64,000 nucleotides of DNA, from positions 1-64,000 of the forward strand of contig CBDDBU010000025.1 in the NCBI GenBank assembly GCA_965226045.1. Direction: 5' to 3'. Source of the DNA: CBDDBU01 sp965226045 (GTDB taxonomy: Bacteria > Pseudomonadota > Alphaproteobacteria > VGEJ01). The notes under the pieces were generated by a model, which saw only the letters and a program-made list of their open reading frames with translations, made no database searches and was not told the origin of the DNA. Shown piece by piece: positions 20,524 to 29,572 of this stretch (positions are counted from its first letter, which is position 1; every line of letters begins with the position of its first letter). A program made the translations under genes and the position numbers.

Positions 20524-21629
20524 GGTGCGCTCCCGGGTCCGCGCAGCCGCATGACCCAAAAGCCGTCCTCTTCCCTCAAGTCCAGGTCAAGTTGGGCCAA
20601 CGACAGCACGAGCTGCTCGGCGCCGCCGAAGTAGTGAAGGACGAGACGGGCGTCGGCGCGCGAGATCGCGGCCAATTCGATCTTGCGGATGATGGCGGTC
20701 ACGCGGAGACGCTCGCGCACTGCCAGCCAGTCCGCGAGGGTGGTTAGCGGCACCCGAGCACTGAGACGCCCCTCGACATCGAAACGCAGCAGCGTGTCCT
20801 GCTTCCAGCGTTCCTCTAGACGCTCCTGCACCTGTCGCACGCCGGTCGCCAGCAGTGCGCTGACTTGATCGCGGACGTCGCCCACGATGGCCTCGACCAG
20901 TGTCGATTCACCGGAAGGGCCAAAGCGTTGAAGACCGATGTGAAGCCTCGGCACGTTGTTGGCGAGGTCGACGACCATCGCCGCGTGGACAACCAGGGTA
21001 TCCTCGACCTGATAGCGCCGCGCGATGGCCCGAAGTTGACCGGCGTCGCCGGCCAGCGCCTGGCTGGCCCCGATGGCGGCGACATCGGCGAGGTCGCCAC
21101 GCGGCAACACCAACCGAACCAGGCTATCGGGGTTGGCCGGTAGATCCGACCACGCCTGACGCCACGGGTTGGGCGCGTCCCACAGGAAGAAAGCGCCCGC
21201 CGCTTCATAGACCGGCAACACCAGCAACGGTTTGCTACGGGTCTCGGTGTAGGGAATGCCCGCGTCGTCGAGCAGCGCTCGCACCGCTTTTGGCTTAAAC
21301 CTAACCGTCAAATTAGCGAGGTAACGTATTGAAGATGACTTTTCTTCCTCCACGCTTATGTCTTGAACCATGGTCGCGATGTCAGTGTCATCGGCCGCCG
21401 GGAGGTTGGCGTAATCGCGGCGCAGGGTGATGCGGCGCAAGAGCCGGTCCAGGGCCCCCCGCTGCCCCTCGGCGAGAGCCGTCGTGCGCGCGCTCGCGGC
21501 CGCCTCGGCGGTCACATCGACGACGACGCCCGAGACCGTGAACACGTCATCGCTCGCGGCGCCGCCACCGCCGAGGGCAACCCCGCCCACGACCAGCGCC
21601 ACGCTCGCAAGGCGTCGGATGATGTGCAT
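20520..21629 (-). CDS. DUF2066 family exported protein
   Basis: 369 residues from ATG 21627-21629, giving a clean signal peptide (IIRRLASVALVVGGVALGGGGAAS). Start at 21629 is preferred over a GTG/ATG further out because of this leader, although a poly-A stretch rather than a Shine-Dalgarno site precedes it. The body shows the DUF2066 pattern: VSGVVVDVTAEAA..AR..AL..GQR.AL, a middle PLLVLPVYE block and a C-terminal LVLHYFGGAEQL. The function is unknown; it likely acts in the periplasm. First gene of the operon with pgsA, the permease and hda; divergent from purN. Confidence 0.87.
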   Translation of the reverse strand: MHIIRRLASVALVVGGVALGGGGAASDDVFTVSGVVVDVTAEAAASARTTALAEGQRGALDRLLRRITLRRDYANLPAADDTDIATMVQDISVEEEKSSSIRYLANLTVRFKPKAVRALLDDAGIPYTETRSKPLLVLPVYEAAGAFFLWDAPNPWRQAWSDLPANPDSLVRLVLPRGDLADVAAIGASQALAGDAGQLRAIARRYQVEDTLVVHAAMVVDLANNVPRLHIGLQRFGPSGESTLVEAIVGDVRDQVSALLATGVRQVQERLEERWKQDTLLRFDVEGRLSARVPLTTLADWLAVRERLRVTAIIRKIELAAISRADARLVLHYFGGAEQLVLSLAQLDLDLREEDGFWVMRLRGPGSAP

Positions 21630-21812
21630 TTTTTTTTCGAGTGCGCCGCGCCGGGCGAACCGGTCGGCGACTCCCATTGCAAACCGCCGGCTATGGAGTA
21701 CGATTCGCGGCGACGTGAGACCATATCCGATCCCCTGGGACAGCATCAACCACTACACCCGTAGGGCATTCGCGCCAGCCGGTCGGCGCCCCGGCGGTTG
21801 AGGAGACCCATC

Positions 21813-22463
21813 GTGGCGCTCCAGATCGGAATTCTCATATCCGGGCGAGGCACCAACCTCCAGGCCCTGATCGACGCCTGCCGGGAGCCCGAGTTTCCGG
21901 CCCGCATCGCGCTTGTCCTCTCTAACAACGCCGAGGCGCCCGGTCTGGCGCGGGCGACCGACGCCAACATTCCGGCGCGGGTCGTCGATCACCGCGATTT
22001 CGGGGACCGCGATGTCTATGACGAGGCGGTGGGCGCCGCGCTCGAAGAGGCCGGCGTGGAGCTGGTCTGCCTCGCGGGTTTCATGCGGCTTCTCTCCGAG
22101 AGCTTTGTCAGTCGCTGGCGCGATCGGATCATCAACGTGCATCCCTCGCTGCTGCCTGCCTTTAAGGGCCTCAATGTACACGAGCGCGTTCTCGCCGTCG
22201 GCGTACGCTTCAGCGGCTGTACAGTCCATTTCGTGCGGCCGGAGATGGACGACGGACCGGTCATCGTGCAGTCCGTGGTGCCGGTGACCCCGGACGATAC
22301 GCCCGAGACTCTCGCGGCGCGGGTGTTGGTGACCGAGCACCGTTGCTATCCGCTGACAGTGCGGTTGATCGCTGAAGGACGGGTGCGAGTGCGCAACGAG
22401 CGCGTGTTGATCGAGGGTGGAAAGCTCACCGAAGGCGTGATGATCAACCCGGCGATCGACTAG
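21813..22463 (+). CDS. purN: Phosphoribosylglycinamide formyltransferase
   Basis: Formyltetrahydrofolate-dependent third step of purine synthesis. GTG 21813 with GAGGAGA just upstream gives 216 residues. Family motifs: ILISGRGTNLQALIDAC near the N-terminus, LAGFMRLLS, the catalytic INVHPSLLPAFKG and MDDGPVIVQ. In many alphaproteobacteria purM directly precedes purN. Here only about 180 bp separate purN from the divergent DUF2066 gene, so purM must be elsewhere. It ends 10 bp from the convergent ndk end. Confidence 0.97.
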   Translation: MALQIGILISGRGTNLQALIDACREPEFPARIALVLSNNAEAPGLARATDANIPARVVDHRDFGDRDVYDEAVGAALEEAGVELVCLAGFMRLLSESFVSRWRDRIINVHPSLLPAFKGLNVHERVLAVGVRFSGCTVHFVRPEMDDGPVIVQSVVPVTPDDTPETLAARVLVTEHRCYPLTVRLIAEGRVRVRNERVLIEGGKLTEGVMINPAID

Positions 22464-22473
22464 GCCCGGCCCG

Positions 22474-22896
22474 CTAACCGACCACTTCGATCTTGCTGAA
22501 GAAGAACGCGATTTCTTCGGCCGCCGCCTCTGGAGAGTCAGATCCGTGGACGGAATTGGCCTCCACGGATTCAGCGTAGTCCTTGCGGATGGTCCCCGCC
22601 GCCGCGTCGGCTGGGTTGGTCGCGCCCATGACTTCACGATTGCGGGCGATGGCGTTCTCGCCCTCAAGAACTTGGGCCACGACCGGACCCGAACTCATGA
22701 AGGCACACAGGGTGGTGTAGAACGGCCGTTCCTTGTGAACGGCGTAGAACGCCTCGACCTGGTCGCGGCTGAGCCGTAGCCGCTTTTGGGCTACGATGCG
22801 GAAGCCCGCCTCTTCCAGACGTTGGTTTATGCGGCCGGTTAGGTGGCGGCGCGTTGCATCGGGCTTGATGATCGACAGGGTGCGTTCGGTGGCCAT
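22474..22896 (-). CDS. ndk: Nucleoside diphosphate kinase
   Basis: Balances NTP and dNTP pools by phosphate transfer through a phosphohistidine. 140 residues with ERTLSIIKPDATRR at the start and the active-site block NSVHGSDSPEAA, where His is the phosphorylated residue. Same strand as holC and pepA, with a 109-bp gap from holC that could hold its own promoter. Confidence 0.98.
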   Translation of the reverse strand: MATERTLSIIKPDATRRHLTGRINQRLEEAGFRIVAQKRLRLSRDQVEAFYAVHKERPFYTTLCAFMSSGPVVAQVLEGENAIARNREVMGATNPADAAAGTIRKDYAESVEANSVHGSDSPEAAAEEIAFFFSKIEVVG

Positions 22897-23005
22897 TGTC
22901 TATTGTCGCCGATTATTGTCGGTGCTGATGAGTGCGCCGCTGGCGGCCGGCGCCTTATAAGAGCTTTGCGCGCATCAGACAACCGGCCGGCACGCCCGGG
23001 CCTAG

Positions 23006-23455
23006 TCAGTCGCGCCGCTCCCAGCCACCACGCTCCGACTGCTGCCAATAGGTCACCGGCTCGCTCGCGGCCTTGAGTGCGCGCCAGCGCTCGCGCGCGG
23101 CCTCGAGCGCCACCGGATCGTCGCCATCGAACAGATTGAGGCAACGATCGAACTGGTCGGTCGCGAACGGCTCCGCGCCATCGACGAGGACGAGCACCGA
23201 CGCCCCGTTAGGGTTCTCGGTCGCCGTCGTGAGATAGATGGGCTGGGCCTCGGCGAAGCCATCTGACGCCGCCCCGTGGGCCAGGAACGAGCGCTCTTCG
23301 TAGGTCCACAGATGGCGGTTCAAATCCTCGAGGCGCGCCTCGGAACCGACCCGCACCACCGCGCGCAGGCCGCGTTCCGTCACCTTCTCGAGCAGTTTGG
23401 GAAGGGCGTATTCGAGAGGCGCCCGCCGCAGGTGATAGAAGGCGAAATCGTCCAT
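23006..23455 (-). CDS. holC: DNA polymerase III chi subunit
   Basis: Clamp-loader accessory protein that contacts SSB. 149 residues beginning FAFYHLRRAPLEYALPKLLEK, with RVGSEARLEDLNRHLWTYEERSFLAHG and a C-terminal GAEPFATDQFDRCLNLFDGDDP pattern, all typical of alphaproteobacterial chi. The gene follows pepA by only 6 bp, an arrangement shared by many proteobacteria, so they are almost certainly co-transcribed. Confidence 0.94.
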   Translation of the reverse strand: MDDFAFYHLRRAPLEYALPKLLEKVTERGLRAVVRVGSEARLEDLNRHLWTYEERSFLAHGAASDGFAEAQPIYLTTATENPNGASVLVLVDGAEPFATDQFDRCLNLFDGDDPVALEAARERWRALKAASEPVTYWQQSERGGWERRD

Positions 23456-23461
23456 CCGCCG

Positions 23462-24955
23462 CTAGCGCTCGTAGCGGTTCGCCACCCATCGGTCGAGCAG
23501 ACGAACGCCGAACGCGGTCCCGCCTTTGGGCACCGTAGGCGTGTCCTTCTTCGACCAGGTCACGCCCGCGATGTCGAGGTGCGCCCAGGGGCGCTTGTTG
23601 ACGAACTGCTCCAACAGTTTGGCGCCGGCGGTGCCGCCGGCGCTGCGCCCCGCACCCACGTTGTGCATGTCGGCAATCCGAGACTTAATATCGTCGTCAT
23701 AGGACGAGTCGACGGGCATCCGCCACAGTCGCTCACCCTCGCTCTTGCCCGCGGCGGTAAGCTGATCGGCCAGGTCATCGTCGTTGGAAAACAAGCCCGC
23801 GTGCTGGTGACCGAGCGCCACAATAATGGCGCCGGTCAACGTCGCGAGATCGATCATCGCCTCGGGCTTGAAACGATTCTGGGTGTACCAAAGGACATCG
23901 GCCAGAACGAGCCGGCCCTCCGCGTCGGTATTGATGACCTCAATGGTTTGGCCCGACATCGTCCGCACGACGTCTCCCGGACGCTGCGCAGCGCCAGAGG
24001 GCATGTTCTCGACCAGGCCAATAACGCCGACCGCGTTGACCTTTGCCTTGCGGCCGGCGAGCGCGGCCATCAGGCCGGTCACGACGCCGGCGCCGCCCAT
24101 ATCCCACTTCATGTCCTCCATGCCGCCGGACGGCTTGATCGAGATGCCACCGGTGTCGAAGGTAACGCCCTTGCCGATAAAGGCGGCGGGCTTTTGCCCG
24201 GCCCGCCCGCCGTTCCACCGCATGACCACAAGCTGGGGCTCGTTGACGCTGCCCTGGGCAACGCCGAGGAGCGCACCCATGCCGAGCTTTTCTATACGGG
24301 CGCGATTCAGCACCTCGACCTTGAGCCCGAGGCGGGCAAGCTCGCGGGCCCTCTTGGCGAAGCTGATCGGATAGAGCACGTTGGCCGGCTCGGAGACCAG
24401 ATCGCGCGTGATGAAAACGCCGTCGGCGACCTTGTCAAGCGAACGGTGGGCGGAGCGCGCCGCGGTCGCACCCTTGACCAGCACCTTGAGGGTCTTGAGC
24501 GACGGCCGGTCCTCGGGCTTTTCCTTGGTGCGATAGCGATCGAAACGGTAGCCACCGAGGCGGGCGCCAAAGGCCGCGTTCGCCGCCGCCTCGGCCGTGC
24601 CGAGCTTGCTCCCCTTGATCGCGTCGACACACAGCGCGACCTCGGTCTCCCCGCTGGTAGCCAGGCGCGCCACGACGCGACCGCCGAGGTCTTGAAATTG
24701 GCGCGCATCCACCTCTTCGGCCTTGCCGAGTCCCGCCAACAACACCCGGTTGACGCCGATCCCCTTGGGCTCCCGGAGTTCGACGAATTCGCCGGCGCCA
24801 CCTTTGAAACGCCCACGACCCATGGCGCGAGTGAGTGCACCATCCACACGCTTGTCGACCCCGGTGGCGGTTCGCGTGAGCGTGCGATCGGCCGTCGCGG
24901 TCACGACTAATGTCCCTGAGCGCGGCAGAGCGATCTCGGCGAAAACGATCTTCAT
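23462..24955 (-). CDS. pepA: Leucyl aminopeptidase
   Basis: Two-metal cytosolic aminopeptidase of the M17 family. 497 residues from ATG 24953-24955 (KIVFAEI start). Metal-binding blocks are visible: GKGVTFDTGGISIKPSGGM with Lys and Asp ligands, and the M17 signature NTDAEGRLVLADVLWY. In some bacteria PepA also binds DNA, but nothing here bears on that. It is divergent from lptF, with a gap of about 130 bp, and leads the pepA-holC pair. Confidence 0.97.
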   Translation of the reverse strand: MKIVFAEIALPRSGTLVVTATADRTLTRTATGVDKRVDGALTRAMGRGRFKGGAGEFVELREPKGIGVNRVLLAGLGKAEEVDARQFQDLGGRVVARLATSGETEVALCVDAIKGSKLGTAEAAANAAFGARLGGYRFDRYRTKEKPEDRPSLKTLKVLVKGATAARSAHRSLDKVADGVFITRDLVSEPANVLYPISFAKRARELARLGLKVEVLNRARIEKLGMGALLGVAQGSVNEPQLVVMRWNGGRAGQKPAAFIGKGVTFDTGGISIKPSGGMEDMKWDMGGAGVVTGLMAALAGRKAKVNAVGVIGLVENMPSGAAQRPGDVVRTMSGQTIEVINTDAEGRLVLADVLWYTQNRFKPEAMIDLATLTGAIIVALGHQHAGLFSNDDDLADQLTAAGKSEGERLWRMPVDSSYDDDIKSRIADMHNVGAGRSAGGTAGAKLLEQFVNKRPWAHLDIAGVTWSKKDTPTVPKGGTAFGVRLLDRWVANRYER

Positions 24956-25069
24956 CCTGGACCTCGGCAATACGTGACGACGGCGCGATCGCGCCGCGCG
25001 GTCATCTTAGCCTCCACCGCGACAAAAAAAAGAGCCCCGCCCCGCCGCCCACGCGCCCCTGTCAATGTC

Positions 25070-25075
25070 TATAAT
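25070..25075 (+). promoter_or_regulatory. Consensus -10 box immediately before lptF
   Basis: A perfect TATAAT lies only 7 bp before the preferred lptF ATG at 25083. If used, transcription would begin close to the ATG and yield a leaderless mRNA, and there is no Shine-Dalgarno sequence in the gap (ATTCCCCCA). I see no good -35 at 17 bp. If instead the ATG at 25065 is the true start, this hexamer is coding and the match is chance. Confidence 0.3.
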
Positions 25076-25082
25076 TCCCCCA

Positions 25083-26201
25083 ATGCGGGGCTCCACCCGA
25101 TACATCCTGCGCCAATTGGCGCCGCCACTCGTTGTGGTCACCATCACGTTGACCGGCGTCGTATGGCTGAGCCAAGGCCTGCGCTTCATCGACATGATCG
25201 TCAACATGGGCTTGTCGGCATGGACATTCCTGGAACTCACCCTGCTGCTGCTGCCCACCGCGCTCGTCTATATTCTGCCGATCTCGCTCTTCTGCGCGAT
25301 TCTGTTCACGTACCATCGTCTCAACGCGGATAGCGAACTGATCGTCATGCGCGCGGCCGGTCTGAGCCCGCGCACCCTGGCGGCCCCAGCCCTCCTGTGC
25401 GCGGGGATCGTCAGCATCATGCTGTATGTCGTCACGCTCTATCTGATGCCGGCTGGCATGCGGACCTTCAAAGGCATGCAGTTCTCGATTCGCCACGATT
25501 ACGCGGCGGTGCTGCTCAAGGAAGGTGTGTTCAACAATCTCACCGATGGCCTCACGGTGTACGTCCGCGAGCGCGGGGCCGGCGGCGAGCTGCTGGGCAT
25601 TCTGGTCCACGACAGCCGGATTGCGGACAGACCGGTCACCATGATGGCGGAACGCGGGATGATGATCCGCACCTCGGAGGGGCCGCGATTCGTTCTGGTG
25701 GGCGGCAACCGCCAAGAGGTAGAGGCGGAGCTCGGCCACCTATCAATGCTGTATTTCGACCGCTACATGCTGGATCTTGGACAGTACACCAGCCGCTCGG
25801 ACTACCGCTGGCTGGAACCGAGCGAGCGCTACCTGCACGAGCTGATCGATCCCGGCGATACGCTCGACGACGTGAACAACGCCGACAAGATGCGCGTCGA
25901 GGTCCACCGGCGGCTGCTGGCGCCGCTCTATTGTTTCGCCTTGGCTCTGATCGCCGTGGCCGCGATCCTGTCGGGGGAGCTTGATCGGCGCGGGCAGTGG
26001 CGCCGGGTCGTGGCCGCCGTTGCCGCCGCGATCGTACTGCAACTCATTGGACTTCTTGTCCTGCAACTTGCGGCCCGGGCGCCGTCGCTCATCGTGCTGG
26101 CCTATCTCAACCTAGCCGCGGCCAGCGCCGCCAGCGTGTACGTGCTGATGAGCGGAGGCCGCAAGTGGCGCTTCGCGCGATGGTTGGCGGAAACGCCCTA
26201 G
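25083..26201 (+). CDS. lptF: LPS export permease LptF
   Basis: Inner-membrane subunit of the LptB2FG transporter that extracts lipopolysaccharide. 372 residues from ATG 25083 (RGSTRYILRQLAPPLVV), matching the usual LptF N-terminus; an ATG at 25065 would add six residues. There are three N-terminal helices, a periplasmic beta-jellyroll (about 130-260) and three C-terminal helices. The TAG stop is immediately followed by the lptG ATG with no gap, so the two are coupled. Confidence 0.95.
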   Translation: MRGSTRYILRQLAPPLVVVTITLTGVVWLSQGLRFIDMIVNMGLSAWTFLELTLLLLPTALVYILPISLFCAILFTYHRLNADSELIVMRAAGLSPRTLAAPALLCAGIVSIMLYVVTLYLMPAGMRTFKGMQFSIRHDYAAVLLKEGVFNNLTDGLTVYVRERGAGGELLGILVHDSRIADRPVTMMAERGMMIRTSEGPRFVLVGGNRQEVEAELGHLSMLYFDRYMLDLGQYTSRSDYRWLEPSERYLHELIDPGDTLDDVNNADKMRVEVHRRLLAPLYCFALALIAVAAILSGELDRRGQWRRVVAAVAAAIVLQLIGLLVLQLAARAPSLIVLAYLNLAAASAASVYVLMSGGRKWRFARWLAETP

Positions 26202-27296
26202 ATGCGTCTTTCATTGACGCTGACCGGTTATCTCGGCCGCCGCTTTCTCGCCAGCATCGCCGGTGTGATGGTCATCCTTCTCGGGTTGGTGGTGCTGTTC
26301 GAAATGGTCGAGTTATTGCGCCGCGCGGCCGGACGTGAAAGCGCCAACTTCGGCATCCTGCTGGAGATGGCGCTGCTGAAAACGCCGCTTCTGGCCCAGA
26401 AGATCATACCGTTCGCGGCCCTGTTCGCGGGCATGTACAGCTTCGCGCGCCTGACCCGCGCGAACGAACTCGTGGTGGCGCGGGCGGCGGGCGTATCGGT
26501 GTGGCAATTTCTCATGCCGGCCCTGGCGACCGCCCTGATATTGGGCGGACTCGTGGTCACGGTGTTCAATCCGCTCTCGTCGGCCATGGTCTATCGCTAT
26601 GAGCAGATGGAAGCCAAACACCTGCGCGGACGACCCAGCCTGCTCGCCGTCGCGAACTCTGGCATTTGGTTGCGCCAGGCCGACGAGAATGGACAATCGG
26701 TCATCCATGCCCAAGGAGTCTCCCAGCAGGGCCTAGAGTTCCAGGGTGTGATCATCTTCTTGTTCGAGGACGCCGATCGCTTCGTCAGTCGCATCGACGC
26801 CCGCACCGCCACGCTGCACGACGGGTACTGGGAATTGACGGACGCCGTTCTCACCGAACCGCGGGGATCACCCGAATTTCGCGCTACCTATCGCCTCAAG
26901 ACGTCGCTGACCTACGGGCAGATCCAGGACAGCTTCGCGTCGCCCGAGACCATGTCCTTTTGGGCCCTACCCAAATTCATCGACATGATGCAAAAGACGG
27001 GCTTCTCGGCGGTGCGCCATCGTCTCCACTGGCACGCCATGCTGTCGGGGCCGCTGTTGCTTTTCTCGATGGTGCTGATCTCCGCCACCTTCGCGCTCCG
27101 GCTGACCCGCTATGGCAGCACGGCACTACTCATCGCGGGCGGCATCCTCGCTGGTTTCGTCCTTTATTTTCTGTCCGACATCATCTTCGCGCTCGGCCTC
27201 TCGGGCGCCATTCCACCGATCCTCGCGGCGTGGACTCCGGCCGGCGTCGCCACACTCCTAGGCCTTGGGATGCTTTTCCACCTGGAGGACGGCTGA
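26202..27296 (+). CDS. lptG: LPS export permease LptG
   Basis: Partner of LptF in the LPS-extracting ABC transporter. 364 residues: N-terminal LTLTGYLGRRFLASIAGVMVILLGLVVLFEM, the conserved LKTPLLAQKIIPFAALFAGMYSFARL..NELVVARAAGVS coupling region, a periplasmic domain, and C-terminal helices with FVLYFLSDIIFALGLSG. Directly abuts lptF and is followed 5 bp later by lptD, an operon order specific to many alphaproteobacteria. Confidence 0.96.
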   Translation: MRLSLTLTGYLGRRFLASIAGVMVILLGLVVLFEMVELLRRAAGRESANFGILLEMALLKTPLLAQKIIPFAALFAGMYSFARLTRANELVVARAAGVSVWQFLMPALATALILGGLVVTVFNPLSSAMVYRYEQMEAKHLRGRPSLLAVANSGIWLRQADENGQSVIHAQGVSQQGLEFQGVIIFLFEDADRFVSRIDARTATLHDGYWELTDAVLTEPRGSPEFRATYRLKTSLTYGQIQDSFASPETMSFWALPKFIDMMQKTGFSAVRHRLHWHAMLSGPLLLFSMVLISATFALRLTRYGSTALLIAGGILAGFVLYFLSDIIFALGLSGAIPPILAAWTPAGVATLLGLGMLFHLEDG

Positions 27297-27301
27297 AGCG
27301 A

Positions 27302-29491
27302 ATGCAGCATTTGGGGGCGACCCTTGTTGTCGGCGCGCTGATGGCCGCGCTGTCGGGTGGCCTGGGCGCTTTGTGGGGTGGCATGGGCGAGGCCAGCGCC
27401 CAGGAACGCTCACCCGCGATCGAACCAGAACACCCGCTTCAGTTGCTTGCCGATAGCGTGACCTACGACCTCGAACGGGGCGTGGTTGTCGCGTCGGGCC
27501 ACGTGGAGATCGTCCATGGCGAGCGCATCCTGCTCGCCGACGAAGTCCGCTACGACACCAAGAACGATACCGTGGTCGCGTCGGGAAATTTGAGCCTGCT
27601 CGACCCGGACGGCGACGTGATCTTCGCGGACCGCGTCGAGCTAACGAACACGCTGCGCGAGGGGTTCGTAACCAGCATTCGCATCCTCATGGCTGACGAG
27701 TCTCGCCTCGCCGCGAACGGCGCGCGGCGCGGCGCCGATGGCCGCACCGTCATGAGCAAGGCGGTCTTCTCGGCATGCTCGGTGTGCCTGGAGCATCCCG
27801 AGGAACCACCGCTATGGCAGATAAAAGCGGTGCGCGTCATTCACGACAAACGCGAGCGACGGATCGAGTACGAGGATGCATTCGTAGAGTTCTTCGGCGT
27901 TCCCATCGCCTACACGCCGTACTTCTCGCACCCCGATCCCACGGTCAAGCGACAGTCCGGTTTTCTCGCGCCAAGCTATGGCAGCAGTACGCAACTCGGC
28001 CTGAAGCTCGAGACGCCGTACTACTTCGCCCTGCGGCCCGACCTCGACGCGACGTTCAGCCCGCTTTTCACGACAAGGGAGGGGCTGGTGCTCCGCGGCG
28101 AATACCGACAGCGATTCGAGACCGGGCGCCTAGAGGCGAGCGGTAGCATCACGCGAGGCCAACGACGGGACGAAAACAACGCCGAAATCGGCGGGCGCGA
28201 GATCCGTGGCCATCTCGCGACGAGCGGCCGCTTCGCGATCGATTCCACGTGGCGCTGGGGCTTCGACGCCGAGCGCACCACCGACGATACCTACCTGCGC
28301 CGCTTCGACATCGATGGCGCCGACACGCTCACCAGCAACATCTTCGTCGAAGGATTCCGCGGGGGCACCTACGCCAGTGTGAATACATACGCGTTCCAAG
28401 GGCTGCGCGACGAAGACGACCCCGGCAACACGCCGATCATCTTCCCCGAGATCGCCTATCACTTCGTCGGCGAGCCGGGCTCGCTCGGCGGCCGTTTCAC
28501 GATCGACGCCAACGCGTTGATCCTCGAGCGGAGCGACAGCACCGATAGCCGACGACTGTCGCTGGGAACGGGCTGGCATCTGCCCTACATCGCACCTCAG
28601 GGCGATATCTACGAGTTGCATGCATCCCTACGAGGCGATCTGTATCAGGCCGACGATGTGGGCGATCCCTTCGATCCGACCCTGGCACCCAGCGATGGCT
28701 TCAGCGGACGCCTCTATCCCCAGCTCGTCCTCGATTGGCGCTATCCGTTGCTGCAGCGCGACGGGGCGCTGTGGATGGTTATCGAGCCCATCACCTCGGT
28801 CGTGCTCAGTCCGTACGGCGGCAATCCCGATGACGTTCCCAACGAGGACAGCGTGTCGTTCGAGTTCGATGACACCAACGTGTTGCGACCGAACCGCTTC
28901 ACCGGTCTCGATCGAGTCGAGGGCGGTCCGCGCCTGAACTACGGCTTCAGGTTCGGCCTCTACGACCCCGACGGCGGGTACGCGACCGCGATGTTCGGAC
29001 AAAGCCTGCGCGTCAAGGCCGACACGACGTTCGCCGACAAGACCGGTCTCGAGGACCGACGGTCGGACTTCGTCGGCAGACTCACCTGGGCGCCCTCGAC
29101 ACTGCTGGACCTCAGCAACCGCTTCCGGCTCGATCGAGACACCTTCTCGATTCGCCGCAACGAGATTAAGCTTTCCGCCGGACCCAAGCTTCTGCGCGCG
29201 AATGTCGACTACGTGTCGTTGGCGCGCGAACTCACCGCCGACGAGCTGACGAGCCGCGAGGAGATCAACTTTCGCGGACGATTGCAGGTGACACGCTACT
29301 GGGCGGTCGACACCAACGCGCGGCGCGACCTCAGCGGTGACGGCGACACCCTGGATTACGGAGTCGGCATCATGTACGAAGACGAGTGTTTCATTTTTTC
29401 GTCGCGCTTCGAGCGTGATTTCACCGCCGATCGCGACATCCAGCCCTCGACATCGCTTAGCTTTAAGATCCGCCTGAAACACCTTGGCTAG
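27302..29491 (+). CDS. lptD: LPS-assembly outer-membrane protein LptD
   Basis: Outer-membrane barrel that inserts LPS in the outer leaflet. 729 residues from ATG 27302, with signal peptide (LGATLVVGALMAALSGGLGALWGG..ASAQ). The N-terminal OstA/LptA-like domain reads DSVTYDLERGVVVASGHVEI; the barrel follows from about 200. Cysteines sit in SACSVCLEHP and near the C-terminus in YEDECFIFSSRFERDF, matching the disulphides that LptD needs for maturation. The chaperone gene surA follows. Confidence 0.95.
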   Translation: MQHLGATLVVGALMAALSGGLGALWGGMGEASAQERSPAIEPEHPLQLLADSVTYDLERGVVVASGHVEIVHGERILLADEVRYDTKNDTVVASGNLSLLDPDGDVIFADRVELTNTLREGFVTSIRILMADESRLAANGARRGADGRTVMSKAVFSACSVCLEHPEEPPLWQIKAVRVIHDKRERRIEYEDAFVEFFGVPIAYTPYFSHPDPTVKRQSGFLAPSYGSSTQLGLKLETPYYFALRPDLDATFSPLFTTREGLVLRGEYRQRFETGRLEASGSITRGQRRDENNAEIGGREIRGHLATSGRFAIDSTWRWGFDAERTTDDTYLRRFDIDGADTLTSNIFVEGFRGGTYASVNTYAFQGLRDEDDPGNTPIIFPEIAYHFVGEPGSLGGRFTIDANALILERSDSTDSRRLSLGTGWHLPYIAPQGDIYELHASLRGDLYQADDVGDPFDPTLAPSDGFSGRLYPQLVLDWRYPLLQRDGALWMVIEPITSVVLSPYGGNPDDVPNEDSVSFEFDDTNVLRPNRFTGLDRVEGGPRLNYGFRFGLYDPDGGYATAMFGQSLRVKADTTFADKTGLEDRRSDFVGRLTWAPSTLLDLSNRFRLDRDTFSIRRNEIKLSAGPKLLRANVDYVSLARELTADELTSREEINFRGRLQVTRYWAVDTNARRDLSGDGDTLDYGVGIMYEDECFIFSSRFERDFTADRDIQPSTSLSFKIRLKHLG

Positions 29492-29572
29492 CCTCACTTT
29501 GTGGTACTCTGACCGCTCGGGCAGTTCGCGGCTGCGCGCCCGGGTGCGGCGAGCGAAACTTATGGCGAGGCG

